Shown here in pieces: positions 6,348 through 6,398 of a stretch of DNA of 6,398 bases (position 1 is its first letter; every line of letters starts with the position of its first letter). A model generated the notes under the pieces. The model was not told the origin of the DNA and ran no database searches. It saw only the letters and a list, made by a program, of their open reading frames with translations. The position numbers and the translations under genes are program-made. Origin of the DNA: Candidatus Nitrosocosmicus sp. (GTDB lineage Archaea; Thermoproteota; Nitrososphaeria; Nitrososphaerales; Nitrososphaeraceae); assembly GCA_030452275.1 (NCBI GenBank), contig JAKDMR010000131.1:1-6398 (forward strand), read 5' to 3'.

Positions 6348-6398
6348 TATTTTTTCCGATCTCTTTTGCTCATATTAAAAGCCTTAGATGTGAAACTG
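6344..6398 (-). CDS. Possible C-terminal tail of a further - strand gene (partial)
   Basis: The frame ending with TAA at 6344-6346 is open to the window edge and would encode SFTSKAFNMSKRDRKKY. A Lys/Arg-rich tail is common at archaeal C-termini, and the 170-bp space to the next - strand gene would hold its promoter. The other two - frames stop within the first 27 bases from the edge. Only about 17 codons are visible, so this is weak and no function can be given. Confidence 0.25.
   Translation of the reverse strand, partial: SFTSKAFNMSKRDRKKY

Noticed and set aside
6305..6398. A + strand ATG frame open to the window edge, preceded by GATATAAA.
   Set aside because: The TATA-like sequence abuts the ATG, too close to produce a transcript containing it, and the encoded residues show no clear protein character. 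The same bases better serve as a - strand TATA box.

Overview
This is an AT-rich window, roughly two thirds A+T by eye, that reads as archaeal. Several gene starts have an A/T-rich TATA-like element in place of bacterial -35/-10 boxes. Shine-Dalgarno (SD) sequences are mostly absent, and TTG and GTG starts occur. The proteins are rich in Lys, Ile and Asn. I infer a mesophilic archaeon, possibly an ammonia-oxidising Nitrososphaerota of the soil type. That lineage call rests on general impression, not on a diagnostic gene.

The left half (1-3497, + strand) looks like one co-directional transcription unit. The tail of an unseen upstream gene overlaps, through ATGA, the start of a GT-B glycosyltransferase related to the MurG/GT28 type. 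After 27 bp comes an aspartate kinase, and after a further 24 bp a class IV aminotransferase of the branched-chain (IlvE) type. The last two are amino-acid biosynthesis enzymes: aspartate kinase opens the Lys/Thr/Met/Ile branch, and the aminotransferase closes Val/Leu/Ile synthesis. No link from either to the glycosyltransferase is evident from sequence. A T-rich tract just after the aminotransferase probably ends this unit.

The middle gap (3498-3786, 289 bp) lies between convergent genes. It carries the + strand T-tract and a consensus-like TATA box pointing right. It may encode a short transcript but no convincing protein.

The right half (3787-6398) is on the - strand. A GTG-started gene (253 aa) encodes a probable DNA-binding protein with winged-helix-like segments at both ends. 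It has the only good SD in the window and a TATA box far enough upstream to give a leader. Next come a promoter-like element and a tight two-gene unit. This unit holds a 182-aa protein I do not recognise and, 5 bp later, a cytoplasmic alpha/beta-hydrolase of the esterase D / PF00756 type with an intact-looking Ser-Asp-His triad. Beyond 6344 a possible C-terminal tail of another - strand gene runs off the window.

No CRISPR array, insertion sequence, rRNA or credible tRNA was seen. The points most worth a second look are the divergent aspartate kinase, the unrecognised 182-aa/esterase pair, the two-winged-helix protein with a palindrome upstream of its promoter, and the orphan TATA box in the convergent gap.
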